A DNA stretch of 64,000 nucleotides from Okapia johnstoni (Eukaryota > Chordata > Mammalia > Artiodactyla > Giraffidae), in assembly GCA_024291935.2 (NCBI GenBank), contig CM044307.1, positions 94,555,461 to 94,619,460 of the forward strand, written 5' to 3'. A program made the translations under genes and the position numbers. The notes under the pieces were generated by a model, which was given only the letters and a program-made list of their open reading frames with translations, was not told the DNA's origin and did not search any database. Positions 23,033 through 33,686 of the stretch are shown in pieces. Numbering within the stretch: position 1 is the stretch's first letter; each line of letters opens with the position of its first letter.

Positions 23033-23688
23033 TGTGTGGCCTCTAAATATATACACTGTGCAGCTCTGACCAAAACAGAGAAGAGGGCTGTGGTAGAGAA
23101 GGGACAGAACTGGACAAATAGAGATTGATACAGAAACCTGGTGATATGTCACTGATCTTCGCAAGTCTTGAGTGAAGTTCTATGGAAGAACTTATGGTGA
23201 AAATAGAACCTTGTAGCTAATCACACACACAAAACAGGGCAATGAAACTCAGATGTTTTCCTAAACGAAGCAACCCAAACAAGCATTTTTAATGCAAATT
23301 GTCCTTCAGCTTATATTTAAATAACACTAAATGAATGAATAACTCTATTCTCATCATCTTGGATTAAGAATTATTTAATTTGATTTGGGCAATTTTAGGG
23401 AATAAATTCTAGGAGTTGGAGGCTGGCTCTCCTGAGTTCTAGTGCTAGTCCTTAAGTATAGTACATACATAGTTGGATTTTTTTTTGGAAATAGAACTTC
23501 AAAATATGCTTAGGTGGTTTGCATGAAGTTTAGGTGGTTTGCATGAAGAAGAGAAATTGTGTTTGGGTTTTATTAGGACTAAAGGTGGGCCTGGGAAGCT
23601 TTCATGCCTGTGCAGGTGGACCTGCACTCGAGTGGTTTGAACCTTCCTGTTGGTCCCTAGGTCGGATGCATGGAAGCTTTATTAGTAG
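23033..23688. other. Unassigned, with a short tandem duplication
   Basis: No gene seen. The 20-mer starting TAGGTGGTTTGCATGAAG at 23511 is repeated directly at 23531-23548. Confidence 0.55.
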
Positions 23689-23874
23689 GGAATGATTGAA
23701 GGTAGGAGGAGAAGGAGACGACAAAGGATGAGATGGTTGGAGAGCATCACTGACTCAATGGACATGAGTTTGAGTAAGCTCAGGGAGTTGGTGATGGACA
23801 GGGAAGCCTGGTGTGCTGCAGTTCACGGGGTTGCAAAGAATCAGACAAGACTGAGCGACTGAACAACAGCATCA
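23689..23874 (+). mobile_element. BovB 3'-end fragment
   Basis: Sense copy of the last about 190 bp: GATTGAAGGTAGGAGGAGAAGG, GATGAGATGGTTGG, GGGAGTTGGTGATGGACAGG, ending GACTGAGCGACTGAAC without a long tail. No TSD recognised. Confidence 0.85.
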
Positions 23875-24568
23875 CTCAGAGTTGGGAAAAACAACAAACG
23901 GAGAAGGTGGGCTTGTAGGCTATGAGTAGCCAAACATCCAAAACAGAATTTCTCTCTATTAGAAGCAGTATCTATCACCATCTACTAATTTCATGCTGCA
24001 TTTCATTATCGCTCAGTTAAAAATACTTTCTAATTTCCCAAATGATTTATTTTTTGACCTATGAGTTATTGAAAGATGAGTATCTTAATTTCTAAGTATT
24101 TGGGGATTTTCTTGGCATTTTGTTCTTGGTTTCTAATTTAATTTAAATAGAAGTTTAATTTAATATTATTGTATTCAAAAAGCAAGACTTTGTGTGCTAT
24201 AATTTATTGAGGTATGTTTTATGGCCCACCATATGATATATGTGCACTTGAAAAACATGTGTATTCTTATGCTGATGGGTATGGTCTTCTATAAATATCA
24301 ACTTGGTGCAGGATACTGACAGTGTTGTTTGAATATTCTTTTCTCTTAGCAGCATTTGCTTCATTATTCTCTCAGTAATGAGAAGAGTACACTAAAATTT
24401 TCTGTATGATTATGGATATCTATTTCTCCTTTTAGTTCTTCCATTTCTGCTTCATGAATTTAAATCTCTATTTTTAGGTATGTATACTTTTATTAATATA
24501 TACTAATATGTATTACTCATTAATTGGCCTTTTGTGATCAACATTTAAAAAATCTCTAGTGATGGTGT

Positions 24569-24825
24569 TGGAGAAGACAATGGTGCCCCACTCCAGTACT
24601 CTTGCCTGGAAAATCCCATGGACGGAGTAGCCTGGTAAACTGCAGTCCATGGGGTCGCTGAGTCGGACATGACAGAACGACTTCACTTTCACTTTTCACT
24701 TTCATGCATGGAGACGGAAATGGCAACCCACTCCAGTGTTCTTGCCTGGAGAATCCCAGGGACGGGAGAGCCTGGTGGGCTGCCATCTATGGGGTCACAC
24801 AGGGTCGGACACGACTGAAGGTCTT

Positions 24826-24879
<54 letters not shown>
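24569..24879 (+). mobile_element. BOV-A2 dimeric SINE with (AGC)17 tail
   Basis: Two BovB-derived monomers: GGAGAAGACAATGGTGCCCC..., linked by CACTTTCACTTTTCACTTTC, then GGAAATGGCAACCCACTCC... ending GACACGACTGAAGGTCTT and (AGC)n. GATGGTGT at 24561-24568 and 24880-24887 is a perfect 8-bp duplication, extendable to 10/11. Inserted in L1M. Confidence 0.95.
24826..24876 (+). repeat. (AGC)17 microsatellite in BOV-A2 tail
   Basis: 51 bases of uninterrupted AGC. It creates spurious poly-Ser and poly-Ala reading frames. BOV-A2 tails are well known as variable AGC loci in ruminants. Confidence 0.97.
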
Positions 24880-24971
24880 GATGGTGTATTTGCTTTTAAC
24901 ATTCAGTTTGTCTATGCCTCTGTATTCAATTGTTCTTGTTTTCTGAAGTTTGAATATGATATGCCTGTGTG

Positions 24972-25105
24972 GGTATATATACATATATATATGTATATAT
25001 ATGTGTATATATGTGTATATATATGTATATATATGTATATATGTGTATATATATGTATATATATGTGTATATATATGTACATATATACGTATATATATAT
25101 GTGTA
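24972..25105. repeat. (TATATG)n-type microsatellite
   Basis: About 130 bases of TATATA/TATATG/TGTATA units with several unit-size changes. It sits within the L1M antisense segment and produces repetitive Ile/Tyr/Met/Cys-rich spurious frames. Confidence 0.95.
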
Positions 25106-26599
25106 TTTATTCAGTTTTTTTCAGGGGTGGGGAACATGGGGAGATATTTCTCTCTCTCTTGGCTTCCTGAATCAGTGGTTTGATGGTTCTAGTATTAAAA
25201 TTATATATATACGTCACATCTTTTGTTATCGTCTCACGATTCTTTGATGTTCTGTGTTTTTTCTTTTCTCTTTGTGTTTGTTTCAGCTTGGCGTATTTCA
25301 TCTCTCATCCTATCTTCAAATGGACTAGTTATTTCCTTAACCATGTCCAGTTTTCTCATTGAGTCCACCAAAGACATTTCATTTCTGTTAACTATGCTCT
25401 AATATTTCCTCTTGACTTTTTCTTAGAGTTTCCATCTTTCTGACTGCATTAGCCATCTGTTCTTGCCTGTTTCATATTTGAGATATTAGGGACCATACAT
25501 ATTAATCATAGTTATTTGGAATTCCCCATACAATAATTCCAACATCTGTTTCTTGTCTGAATATTGTTCTGATGAATTTTTCCTTGCTTTAAAATATGTT
25601 TTTACTTGCCTTTTGGCATGACTTTAATTTTTTTAAGGCCAGATAAGTTGTATTAGGTAGTAGGAACTGAGGTAAATAGGTCTGTAGTGTGAGGATTTAC
25701 GTTAATCTACCAAGAGTTAGGCTACTTATAATAAGCAGTATAGCTATAGGTAACAGGGGCTTCTAATTTTTCCAGTGTTATTATTTTACTCCCCTATTAC
25801 CTTTGCACTTTCTTGTGTTTTTCTACTCAGAAAAAAGTCAGTGCCTTATAGCTCTTCAGCTGTAATGCACTGTCATTATACTGGTGCCGTCTTGGTATGG
25901 TTATGACTTGGGGAGTAGGAGCATTTTATACTCTTCTGAGTAATCCAGCCTTTCAGTGAGCCTGTTTCTCGGGGCTATGGCCTTCACAAGTATTCCTCAA
26001 AGGGCTTAGCTTTCGTTCTTTCTTCCTCCTACTCTCCTCTGAATAGCAAAATTTCCAATCTATTTCCTGGAAGCCCTGTATTGGAAGGAAGCATCTTCCT
26101 AGGTTTTCTGCTTTGGCCAAATCCTTTCCTCTGGAGATCAGGCTTCTGCTATGGAGAAGATTTCACCGTGTTTCACAGTGGTTACTCTTGATCTTCCCTT
26201 CCAGAGCCATGGAGGATCTATGGGTTCCTCACTGTGAGAGCCTGGTGGGTTTGTGGAGGAAAAACCTAGGTGTATCTCCTCCTACACAAGACTGCAGCCC
26301 TAGGAGTTTCTCCCTCTCCAGCAATTAGTCATGGTCCCCGCTCGAGTTTCTATCAGTTTATGGCTCCAGAAGCTTCTGCTTTGGGTAAACAGATTTCAGA
26401 TGCATGTCTCTAAGGTGTTCCTGTCTCTCCAGGTTTAAGAATGGTGGTTTGTTCTGAAATCTCAGATGTCTTATAGATCCAAGAAAAGTCACTGATTTTC
26501 AGTTTTTCCAACTTTTTCTGGTTGTCTGGTTGAAGTAGATCTTTACATGTTAAAACTGAAACCTGAAAGTCCATAGTATTTCTTATATTCAGCTTATCA

Positions 26600-26960
26600 T
26601 TGGATCAACTTTATTATCCAACTACTTTTAGTTGGAGTGTCCATTTGTATTTAATTCTATTATTAATATGTTCATTAAAGTCTACTATTGTGGTATTTGC
26701 TTCATATTTTATTTTTTTGTTCTGTTTCAATGTTTCTCCTTTCCTGACTTTTCTCAGTAAGCTGAACATTTTTAATCTCATTTTATGTCCTCTGGTGGCT
26801 TATTAGCTATATTTCTTTATTTTATATTTGAATTGGTTACTATAAAGTTTATAATATTTGTTTATAATACCAGAAACTGGCTTTATGACTTCACGGCAAA
26901 TATGTAAACCTCATTTTTCCTTCCCTCCTTTTTTGCTCCTATCATATTTTATATTTATTC
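26600..26960 (-). mobile_element. L1 ORF2 fragment, antisense (separate piece)
   Basis: Resembles antisense L1 ORF2 endonuclease-proximal sequence (TTAGTTGGAGTGTCCATTTG, GGTTACTATAAAGTTTATAAT). It repeats a consensus region already left of the preceding L1M, so it is probably another insertion. Confidence 0.5.
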
Positions 26961-27331
26961 ATATAATAAAATCTTCATAGTATATTATAATTATTTTGGA
27001 CTAAATGGTCAATAATCTTTTAAAGTGTATACACTTACATAAATGTTTTCCCAGCCTTCTGCAGCTGTTGCCTTAACATTAGTTTAGGCAGAGAATGCCT
27101 CTCGGGATTTCCTTTCAGTTTTCTCATCCTGACTTCATTCAGTCAGGTGTTGAGGTGTAGTTATGTTTAGTAAAAGACGCCATGTGCCTCTGGGAGGATC
27201 TGCTAGTTATTAAACCTTGAACTCAGTCTTTGGTTATTCCTGAATTTGCTGGAGGTCTATGAAAATAGCTGGCAGATGAAGACAACTTGTGTAGTTGAGG
27301 TCTTTGGGGTTCTAATTTATCATGTCAGCCT

Positions 27332-28358
27332 CAGTTCAGTTGAGTTCAGTTCAGTCGCTCAGTTGTGTCCGACTCTTTGTGACCCCATGAACTGCAGCAT
27401 GCCAGGCCTCCCTGTCCATCACCAACTCCCAGAGTCCACCCAAACCTATGTCCATTGAGTCAGTGATGCCATCCAACCATCTCATCCTCTGTCATCCCCT
27501 TCTTCCCCTGCCCTCAATCTTTCCCAGCATCAGGGTCTTTTCCAATGAGTCAACCCTTCGCATGACGTGGCCAAAGTATTGGAGTTTCAGCTTCAACATC
27601 AGTCCTTCCAATGAACACCCAGGACTGATCTCCTTTAGGATGGACTGGTTGGATCTCCTTGCAGTCCAAGGGACTCTCAAGAGTCTTCTCCAACACCACA
27701 GTTCAAAAGCATCAATTCTTCGGCACTCAGCTTTCTTCACCATCTAACTAGCACATCCATACATGACTACTGGAAAAACCATAGCCTTGACTAGACAGAC
27801 CTTTGTTGGCAGACTAATGTCTCTGCTTTTAAATATGCTATCTAGGTTGGTCATAACCTTCCTTCCAAGGAGTAAGCATCTTTTAATTTCATGGCTGCAA
27901 TCACCATCTGCAGTGATTTTGGAGCCCAAAAAATAAAGTCAGCCACTGTTTCCACTGTTTCCCCATCTGTTTGCCATGAAATGATGGGATCGGATGCCAT
28001 GATCTTAGTTTTCTGAATGTTGAGCTTTAAGCCAACTTTTTCACTCTCCTCTTTCACTTTCATCAAGAGGCTCTTTAGTTCTTCTTCACTTTCTGCCATA
28101 AGGGTGGTGTCATCTGCATATTTGAGTTTACTGTTATTTTTCCCGGCAATATTGATTCCAGCTTGTGCTTCTTCCAGCCCAGCGTTTCTCATAATGTACT
28201 CTGCATATAAGTTAAATAAGCAGGGTGACAATATATATCCTTGACATACTCCTTTTCCTATTTGGAACCAGTCTGTTGTTCCATGTCCAGTTCTATCTGT
28301 TGCTTCCTGACCTGCATACAGGTTTCTCAAGAGGCGAGTCAGGTGGTCTGGTATTCCC
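27332..28358 (-). mobile_element. BovB LINE, 1.0 kb, 5'-truncated in RT
   Basis: Antisense, tail at left. The minus strand reads RT from MGIPDHL through KGVCQGYILSP (motif B) and KYADD (motif C, near 28113) to the C-terminus, in two main frames (28360-27851 and 27743-27492) separated by frameshifts and a stop at the VMYG region. CATGTCAGCCT (27321-27331) and CATGTCCGCCT (28359-28369) match at 10/11 and are the TSD. Confidence 0.93.
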
Positions 28359-28369
28359 ATGTCCGCCTA

Positions 28370-29394
28370 CATGTGGCTATAACAAGTTTGCCATGAATTT
28401 GTCTGGTTTCCACTTTCCTCAATCTATGGCAGAGTCTTCTTTCTCCTTCTGCTTCACCCAGGATGAACACAGTGATGATATCATCCTTTATCCTATGGGC
28501 TCATCTTTCTCTGGATATTATCCCATTTTGATTTCTTTGCATTCTCATCTCTCTGAATTTATTTTAGGTATTGTTTAATAATTTGTTTAGCTTATTTTCC
28601 TTTTTATGGTTAGACCAACATTATTATGTTTTCAATCCTAACTGGAAATGGAAATTCTCTTATTGTCTAAAACACCTTTCTCCTCTTTCGTAGGTACCAT
28701 TAGCCAAATTGTAGATGACCTAACTCATATCCAACTAAAACTTTTCTCTATCTTTATAATAATTTATGCAGAATAACTCTCTTTAGGGCATGGATAAAGA
28801 ATCCAGGGGTATAGAAAGGTCTTACCAACCTAACTCAGAACAACAGCTGGGATATATTACAGGGTTTGCTACAGGTCATGCAAGTTGTTCAGCCTGACTA
28901 GTCAAGCGTATGCCTTTTTCTTTTTACTGTGTCAATCATAGGTGCTAGGGCTCCGGTGTCATCAGCCTTAAGAAGAATTATATGAATACTTGACTGTGAA
29001 CAGCAAGGGAGAAAAGAAAGCTGAGTTTTTTTCAGAGATGTGGACACAAATAAAGGTCAGAACAATATCTGTTAAGCGATCTGTTTAGAATTTCTAAATG
29101 TCTAGCTCCTTCTGTGGTGTCCACCACACAGGGAGAGGTGGTAGAAAATGACAGGCCCTAATAATGAATACTCTCTAGTCTTCAAAATGCCCAGCATGAC
29201 TGTGGCCACTCAACCCAGTCATTGAACTACTCTTTGGATAATTACCTTTTATAAGGATGCTACTTTCATATACTTTCTCCTCAAATACATATGCTTCCTA
29301 GTTCTTAGGAACTTTCTCCATTCCCCCCATCCATACCCACCTCACAGGAAAATTGCATGTGTGAGTATATAGATTTTTGAGGGGGGGCTTCTTA
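28370..29394. other. No recognisable gene or repeat
   Basis: Unassigned 1 kb. A plus-strand open frame spanning 28225-28578 starts inside the BovB and has no family features. Confidence 0.5.
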
Positions 29395-30680
29395 TAACTT
29401 TTGAAAATATACTTTATTTTTAAAAGTTTTAGATTTACATAAAAATTGTGAAAAGGAGAATGTTTTTGTGTATCCTAAACCTAGTTATCCCTACTATTAA
29501 CAGCACACATTACTATGATATTTATTAGAATGAGAAATGTTTAAGTCCATACTTTATGCATATTTCCTCAGTTTTCATCTAATATAAAAATCCTGTTGCA
29601 AGATTTCCATCTAAGGCACCATATCACTTTCAGTTATCTTGTCGCCTGAAAGTTCCTCTTGGTTATGACAGTTTCTCAAGCATTTTTTGTTTATGATGAT
29701 TTTGACAATTTTGAGCAGTATCAGTCATTATATTTTAGAAAATCCCTCTACTGGAATTTTTCTTATTTTTTCCTTATGATTAGACTGGGTTGTATTATCT
29801 GGGGAGAAAGATCACAAAGGTAAAATATCCCATCAACTTGACTTACTGCAGTTGACGCTGACCTTGATCACTCGGATGGGGTGTGTTTGTCAGGGTTTTA
29901 TCCACTATAATGTCACATAATAATATCCCTTTTTCCTTTTACATTTTGCACTCTTTTGAAGGAAGTCACTAGATGCAGCCTAGACTAAAGGTGTTGGGAG
30001 TTATGTTTCTCCTCCTGAGATTCATCCTTCATCCTCCCTCTGTTATGCATTCAATCACTTATTTATATCAGTGTGGGACTCATAGGTATATCCTGAAACT
30101 TTAGGTTACAGTCCAAAACTATTTCATAAGTTTTGCTGCTCAAATATTTTCAGTTTTGGTCACTGGAAGTTCTTTAACTTGACTTCGTGTTCCTTCTATT
30201 TACTGCCTCATTATCATCACTGTTATTACTATTCTTCTTGTTCTTATTTTACTCCCTTATTTTTGGCACTGTAAGACACTCAACCTCATCTTGTATATTT
30301 CCTACTTCATTTCTAGTCAGCCATTTTGCCTTAAATTCCTGGTTCCTTTTAAGAAAGACTGGCATTAGAAACCAAGAAACCAAGGTCTGGGTGATATTGG
30401 TTATTACTACTGCTGTGTGTCATTTCTTCTAGGCAGTCTCAGCTGAAAGATCAAGGAAATACATACATTTGTACTATACACATCTTTTTATATTTCTGTA
30501 TGTAGCTAATGGTATTTTCATTAAGTTAAATATGAGTTCATATTTATATCTCCACTTCTAGTCCAATAGTCATATGGACCATTTTTACCTTATTCTACTG
30601 CTTATCTACAAAATTCCCCTACAACAGTGAGAAGATTGGGTCCCATCACATCTCAATATATTTCAAATGATTGAAACATA
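29395..30680 (-). mobile_element. Old L1M-type untranslated/5' region, antisense
   Basis: Collinear with a widely repeated L1M-associated sequence: AGTTTTAGATTTACATAAAAA, CTTGGTTATGACAGTTTCTC, ATCAGTCATTATATTTTAG, TATCAGTGTGGGACTCATAGG, CATCTTGTATATTTCCTAC, AGAAACCAAGAAACC. No coding capacity. Confidence 0.6.
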
Positions 30681-30714
30681 CAAAGTTTTGTTTCCTAAGT
30701 GCAATGATATTAAG

Positions 30715-30816
30715 TAGAAATCACTGGGAATAGCAAGAAAATCCCCAAGTATTTGGAAATAAAGCAACTTCGAATAACTCATAAATCAAAGAAAATCTTA
30801 CACAGGAAATTTTATA
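30715..30816 (+). mobile_element. Short L1 ORF2 fragment, sense
   Basis: AAATCCCCAAGTATTTGGAA followed by TAACTCATAAATCAAAGAAA is the sense counterpart of the L1 segment seen antisense near 24050-24110. Confidence 0.55.
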
Positions 30817-30822
30817 TATCTA

Positions 30823-30855
<33 letters not shown>
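30817..30855. repeat. (TATC)n microsatellite
   Basis: About eight perfect TATC tetramers preceded by TATATA-rich sequence. Confidence 0.95.
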
Positions 30856-31179
30856 CCATAATGAAGAACAAAAACAAACAAATGAACCAAAACCAAAACA
30901 AACTCCTGTGCTTTGCAAATTGGCTCTATATTAGGGTTTCTCAGCACTTAACCTGGGAAGCCATTTACAGCTCTGACAGTCTTAACTTCCTATTTGCACC
31001 AAGTCTTCAGAGCAGTCAGAGGTGAGCACTTAGGGTCCTCTTAGTTCTTTTCTAAGCATATATCTGGCCCTGCACATGCACATGTGCATGAATTTCTAAA
31101 TACCTCAGCTCTTCTGACTACCCTGATTTCCCAAAGAAACTCTCCAGCTTTTCATCCCAGGCTTTCAATGTTCTTTGTC

Positions 31180-32235
31180 TCCACTGTAATCTGTGCTCCA
31201 ACATGTTTTCTCTCTCATTTTAGCATGTCTCATAACTTTTTGTTGAAAGCTTAACACGATTTTTTGGGTAATAGGAACTTAGATTAATAGGTCTTTAAAG
31301 TGAGTTTATATGCTAATCTTGCTAGAATTGGGGCTGTGTTTAATATTTGTTGTAGCTGTAGGTGCCGGAGGCTTCAAATCCTCTCTTTTTTTGTTTGTTG
31401 TTCTTTGTTTATCACCTGTTGTCATTTGACTTCTTTCGGAACGACTCCTTTCATAAACTCTTGGTCTTTCAGTTCCTTCAACTGTTACCTGCCGTGACTA
31501 CACTGAAGCTCTGTTCATAGGATGGTAAGGTGTGGGGGAGAGTGAGTCCCATAATATTCTGTATTCCTGGACTGTGACCTTGACACGTGTTTCTTAGCTT
31601 TTCTTCCCCTCTATTTTAGGTAAGACTGAAAGGTTATAGGAGGGATCATGTTTGGAAAATGACCTTCCTCCAGGTAGATGAGACTCTAGTAAAGTCATTT
31701 TTTCCTCCAGAGAGCAGGCTTTGATATGGAGAAAGCTCTGGCACATTGCAAGCTGATTACTCTTCCCTTCACCACTTCCCCTAAAACCATGAGGAATCTC
31801 TGGTTCTTTGAGAATCTCTTTGAGAGCCTAATGCTGTTTCTTAAGGTAAAATCCTTGGATATGGATTGGTCGCCCCTGTAACTCTGTCCTCCAGGAGTTC
31901 TCATTCTAATGCTAGTCCATAATCAGCCTGCAGAAATTCATCAAAAGTATCATGTATGTGTTCTGTTTTATATTTTTTTATATTTTATTTTATATTTTCT
32001 ATATTTTATATTTTCAGTTGCTTCTAATTTAGGCAAACATTTCTAGCTGCAACTTTCTGTGTTTGCCTATTTCTCCAAGTTTTTAGCGTGTCTGTTTGCC
32101 TTGTGACCTCAGTTCTCTCATAAATCCAAACAAAGATGCTAATTTGTAGTTTGTTCAGCTTTTTTCTAGTTGTAAGGATGAGAGTGATTACTTCCAAATT
32201 TTTTGCATATTTGAGCTAAAATTGGAAACAACGAT
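31180..32235 (-). mobile_element. L1M-type fragment, antisense, same family as 25440-26560
   Basis: Shares the ordered phrases GGTAATAGGAACTTAGATTAA, GTGTTTAATATTTGTTGTAG, the GGCTTTGATATGGAGAAAG region and GTAAGGATGAGAGTGATTAC. Diverged from the first copy by many indels. T-rich on this strand. Confidence 0.6.
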
Positions 32236-33086
32236 ATGTGTTTTGGGGGTAGAAGAATGGGACATACTTTTTGCAATTTTCTTTGCTGTGGAGTGAGGTT
32301 TTACACAGTCTAAATTAGGGGAAAATATAAAAGGATTAGAAATAGTGATCTATATGACAAAGAATGAAGTCTGGAGCGAGCCCTTCTATTTCAATAGAGA
32401 TTTATTTCATATATTATTTAAATAGAGATTTATAGCTAATGAGTTTCTTTAAATAGGTCTGTGTTTACAATGAATTCATTTATATATATATTATACATAT
32501 ATAAAATTTATACCTATAAGTATGTATATATTCTAACTGCATTACTGAAGACATTTCTCAATAAATATCATAAACTCAGAATTAAGTCAACAATAGTCAT
32601 GAAGTGTTCTGTTTTTGTAATTTCCTTTGTTTAAACACATAACTTACGTTTCTAAAATTTCTACCTCACAAAGATAAACAGCCTGTGATATGTTTCTTAT
32701 AGTCATTTTAATGTCATGACTTAGAGTGCCAAAACATGGAATAAAGATCCTATTACTGAAAGTAGCGTATCAGTGAACATAAAGGGAAATGAGCCAACGG
32801 GCTGGCTCAAAACTTGGCCTAGTTCTCCCTTGCCCCAAGCAGTCCCTGCTCCAATAACATCAGATACTATAAAAGGACCTGTCAGAATAAAAGGCTTGCA
32901 TGTTCTTTATAGCCCATTTCCTAACGATAGGACCCTTCATTTTCATAGATGCAAAAGCAGTTTGGGGATTTCAATAGCAGTGTTATAAAGATATTCAAAA
33001 TCTGAATATGCAGCTAAAATACTATGTGGGTATCTCCAGAGCAGCAGTAGAGTGATGCTGTGCCTCAGTTCCAATCTTTTCTAGCA
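32236..33086. other. No recognisable gene or repeat
   Basis: AT-rich. A 71-codon plus-strand frame at 32773-32988 has no recognisable features. Confidence 0.5.
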
Positions 33087-33160
33087 GTGTGTGTGTGGGT
33101 GAGGTGGGGGGCTGAGTGTAGATGTGTGTGTGTGTGTGTGTGAATGTGTGGGTGTGTATG
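33087..33160. repeat. Imperfect (TG)n microsatellite
   Basis: Two TG blocks separated by a G-rich interruption (GGTGAGGTGGGGGGCTGAG). Confidence 0.9.
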
Positions 33161-33456
33161 TAGGTTCAAGCTCTTAGAGAAGCTTATATGTTAAAAAACT
33201 GATATAAAAACAAATATAAACAGGTAATCAAGGAGTTACTTAATGAATCTACACTTAACTCAAGGATTTATTGAAGATGCAAATTTATTTGTATGTTGAA
33301 CCTGAAAACTGGTATAGATCAAATCTGAAAAATGTGTTTACACAGATTTTTCAGTTAAGTTTTTTAGGAAATAAAACTGGAACCTTCTTGAAAACCATTT
33401 TGCAAAGAGAAATCAAAATATATTAAACACTTAGATGTATACTTTTATGTATGCAT

Positions 33457-33676
33457 TATGGTGGTGGTGGTGATTTAGTCATCCAGTCATGTCCAACTTG
33501 TGATTCCATGGACTGTAGCCCGCCAGGGTACTCTGTCCATGGGATTTCCCAGGCAAGAATACTGGAGAGGGTTGCCATTTCCTTCTCCAGGGGATCTTCC
33601 CGACCCAGGGAGGGATTGAATCCAGGTCTCCTCATTGCAAGCAGATTCTTTACTGACTAAGCCACCAGGCAAACCC
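33457..33676 (-). mobile_element. Bov-tA SINE
   Basis: Antisense copy with a GGT run before the tail and head ending GCCACCAGGCAAACCC. TATGTATGCAT (33446-33456) and TATGTAGCAT (33677-33686) look like a TSD with one indel. Confidence 0.92.
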
Positions 33677-33686
33677 TATGTAGCAT

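Larger units (their letters stand above)
23975..26590 (-). mobile_element. Old L1M-type LINE, antisense, interrupted
   Basis: 23975-24557 is antisense L1 ORF2 endonuclease-proximal sequence (GTATTTGGGGATTTTCTTGG, TTTATGGCCCACCATATG, TATTTCTCCTTTTAGTTC). After the BOV-A2, 24888-24960 has GAAGTTTGAATATGATATGCC. 25240-26590 has L1M untranslated-type sequence (TTAATCATAGTTATTTGGAA, GTAGTAGGAACTGAGGTAAAT). No coding capacity. Subfamily and exact segment order are uncertain. Confidence 0.65.

Noticed and set aside
24704..25170. Plus-strand ORFs with poly-Ala, poly-Ser and repetitive Tyr/Ile tracts
   Set aside because: Produced by the BOV-A2 AGC tail and the TATATG satellite, not by a gene.
25440..32230. 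Local segmental duplication explaining the two similar L1M blocks
   Set aside because: Similarity is confined to the repeat, many indels separate the copies, and the flanks differ. Independent insertions of one family are simpler.
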